Below, piece by piece: positions 5,819-6,051 of a DNA stretch of 6,051 nt; positions within the stretch are counted from its first letter, which is position 1; each line of letters begins with the position of its first letter. The notes under the pieces were generated by a model. That model saw nothing but the letters and a program-made list of their open reading frames with translations, was not told the origin of the DNA and made no database searches. The stretch spans positions 1 to 6,051 of the forward strand of contig CAZESH010000270.1 in the NCBI GenBank assembly GCA_964514665.1, read 5' to 3'. Source of the stretch: CAZESH01 sp964514665 (lineage in GTDB: Bacteria; Bacillota; Bacilli; Paenibacillales; KCTC-25726). The position numbers were made by a program, and so were the translations under genes.

Positions 5819-5965
5819 ATGCATAATCCCCACAATCCCGATGTGGAGCCAATGGCCGAGAACATGGATTTTATCGACGACACCGACCGCAATCCGGAAG
5901 ACGAAGAACGGGCCCGCGAAATGCTGCATGCGCATCTGAAAGGAACCGTCGGCTATCATACGTAG
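5819..5965 (+). CDS. Possible small acidic protein (48 aa), perhaps a remnant
   Basis: The frame reads MHNPHNPDVEPMAENM and then an acidic part, DFIDDTDRNPEDEERARE, ending in MLHAHLKGTVGYHT before TAG. For it: a protein-like amphipathic, Glu/Asp-rich composition and about two thirds G or C at third positions. Against it: no ribosome binding site before ATG 5819 or the internal ATG 5852 (GGAG is only 3 nt from the latter), and no clear promoter. A neighbouring plus frame from TTG 5742 reads MDSDLSPGNKVAGRSAAHAT before meeting this frame, so a one-base frameshift could have split a longer gene. I do not recognise a family. Confidence 0.3.
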   Translation: MHNPHNPDVEPMAENMDFIDDTDRNPEDEERAREMLHAHLKGTVGYHT

Positions 5966-6013
5966 CTAAGTCGCTCACACTCCGGTGCTTATTCCGGCTA
6001 TAGTTCTCTGGCC

Positions 6014-6051
6014 GCAGCCGCGGGCTGCCGCCGAACGCGCTGCCGCCGCAG
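6014..6051. repeat. GC-rich short direct repeat at the window edge
   Basis: GCTGCCGCCG occurs at 6024-6033 and 6039-6048 with a 15-bp period, and GCAGCC-GCG-GGCTGC (6014-6028) forms a small 6-bp hairpin. The 15-bp period would suit a repeated five-residue coding unit from a gene beyond the edge, but no frame can be assigned from 86 bases. Confidence 0.3.

Noticed and set aside
5723..5959. 78-codon minus-strand open frame
   Set aside because: No ribosome binding site before the ATG at 5957-5959, and it would overlap the promoter region of the small gene.
1..6051. CRISPR array, tRNA/rRNA gene, insertion sequence or attachment site
   Set aside because: No regularly spaced repeats beyond the operators, no cloverleaf or rRNA-like stretch, and no transposase or integrase frame were seen.

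Overview
The window holds a carbohydrate-uptake and glycoside-hydrolysis locus. It most likely comes from a Bacillota bacterium of the Paenibacillus type. Reasons are the strong purine-rich ribosome binding sites (GGAGG class), the LplB/LplC-type CUT1 permeases, a LacI-family regulator of the GalR/CcpA style with cre-like operators, and mixed base composition with AT-rich intergenic regions. The genus is an inference from gene style, not a database match. Every well-supported gene is on the minus strand.

Read along the minus strand from the right: (i) 5966-6051 is a GC-rich edge with a short direct repeat and no assignable gene. (ii) 5819-5965 (+) is a weakly supported 48-residue acidic ORF. 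(iii) 5475-5678 (-) is a small, very hydrophilic 67-residue protein gene with its own ribosome binding site. It is followed by a perfect 15-bp-stem terminator at 5413-5451. (iv) 4193-5215 (-) is a LacI-family repressor; a perfect cre-type palindrome lies 69 bp upstream of its start codon. (v) 3929-4192 is an AT-rich control region with two candidate promoters and three almost identical 16-bp palindromes. (vi) 1148-3928 (-) is a GH35 beta-galactosidase with no signal peptide. (vii) 146-1111 (-) is an LplB-type permease. (viii) 1-130 (-) is the start of its LplC/MalG-type partner, which runs off the left edge.

The likely logic is as follows. The LacI-family protein binds the three palindromes ahead of the GH35 gene and holds the operon off until a sugar ligand is present. 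The operon then makes two permease subunits for oligosaccharide import and a cytoplasmic GH35 enzyme that removes beta-galactosyl residues. The solute-binding protein is probably encoded beyond the left edge. No ATPase gene is visible; in this CUT1 subgroup a shared MsmX-type ATPase encoded elsewhere is usual.

I did not find a clearly new system. The most useful items for a second look are the operator array, whose centre is CC/GG rather than CG and which is interleaved with another inverted repeat; the contrasting CG-centred cre site at lacI; the shortened active-site region of the GH35 protein; and the small Asp/Gln/Arg-rich protein gene with a forespore-like promoter.
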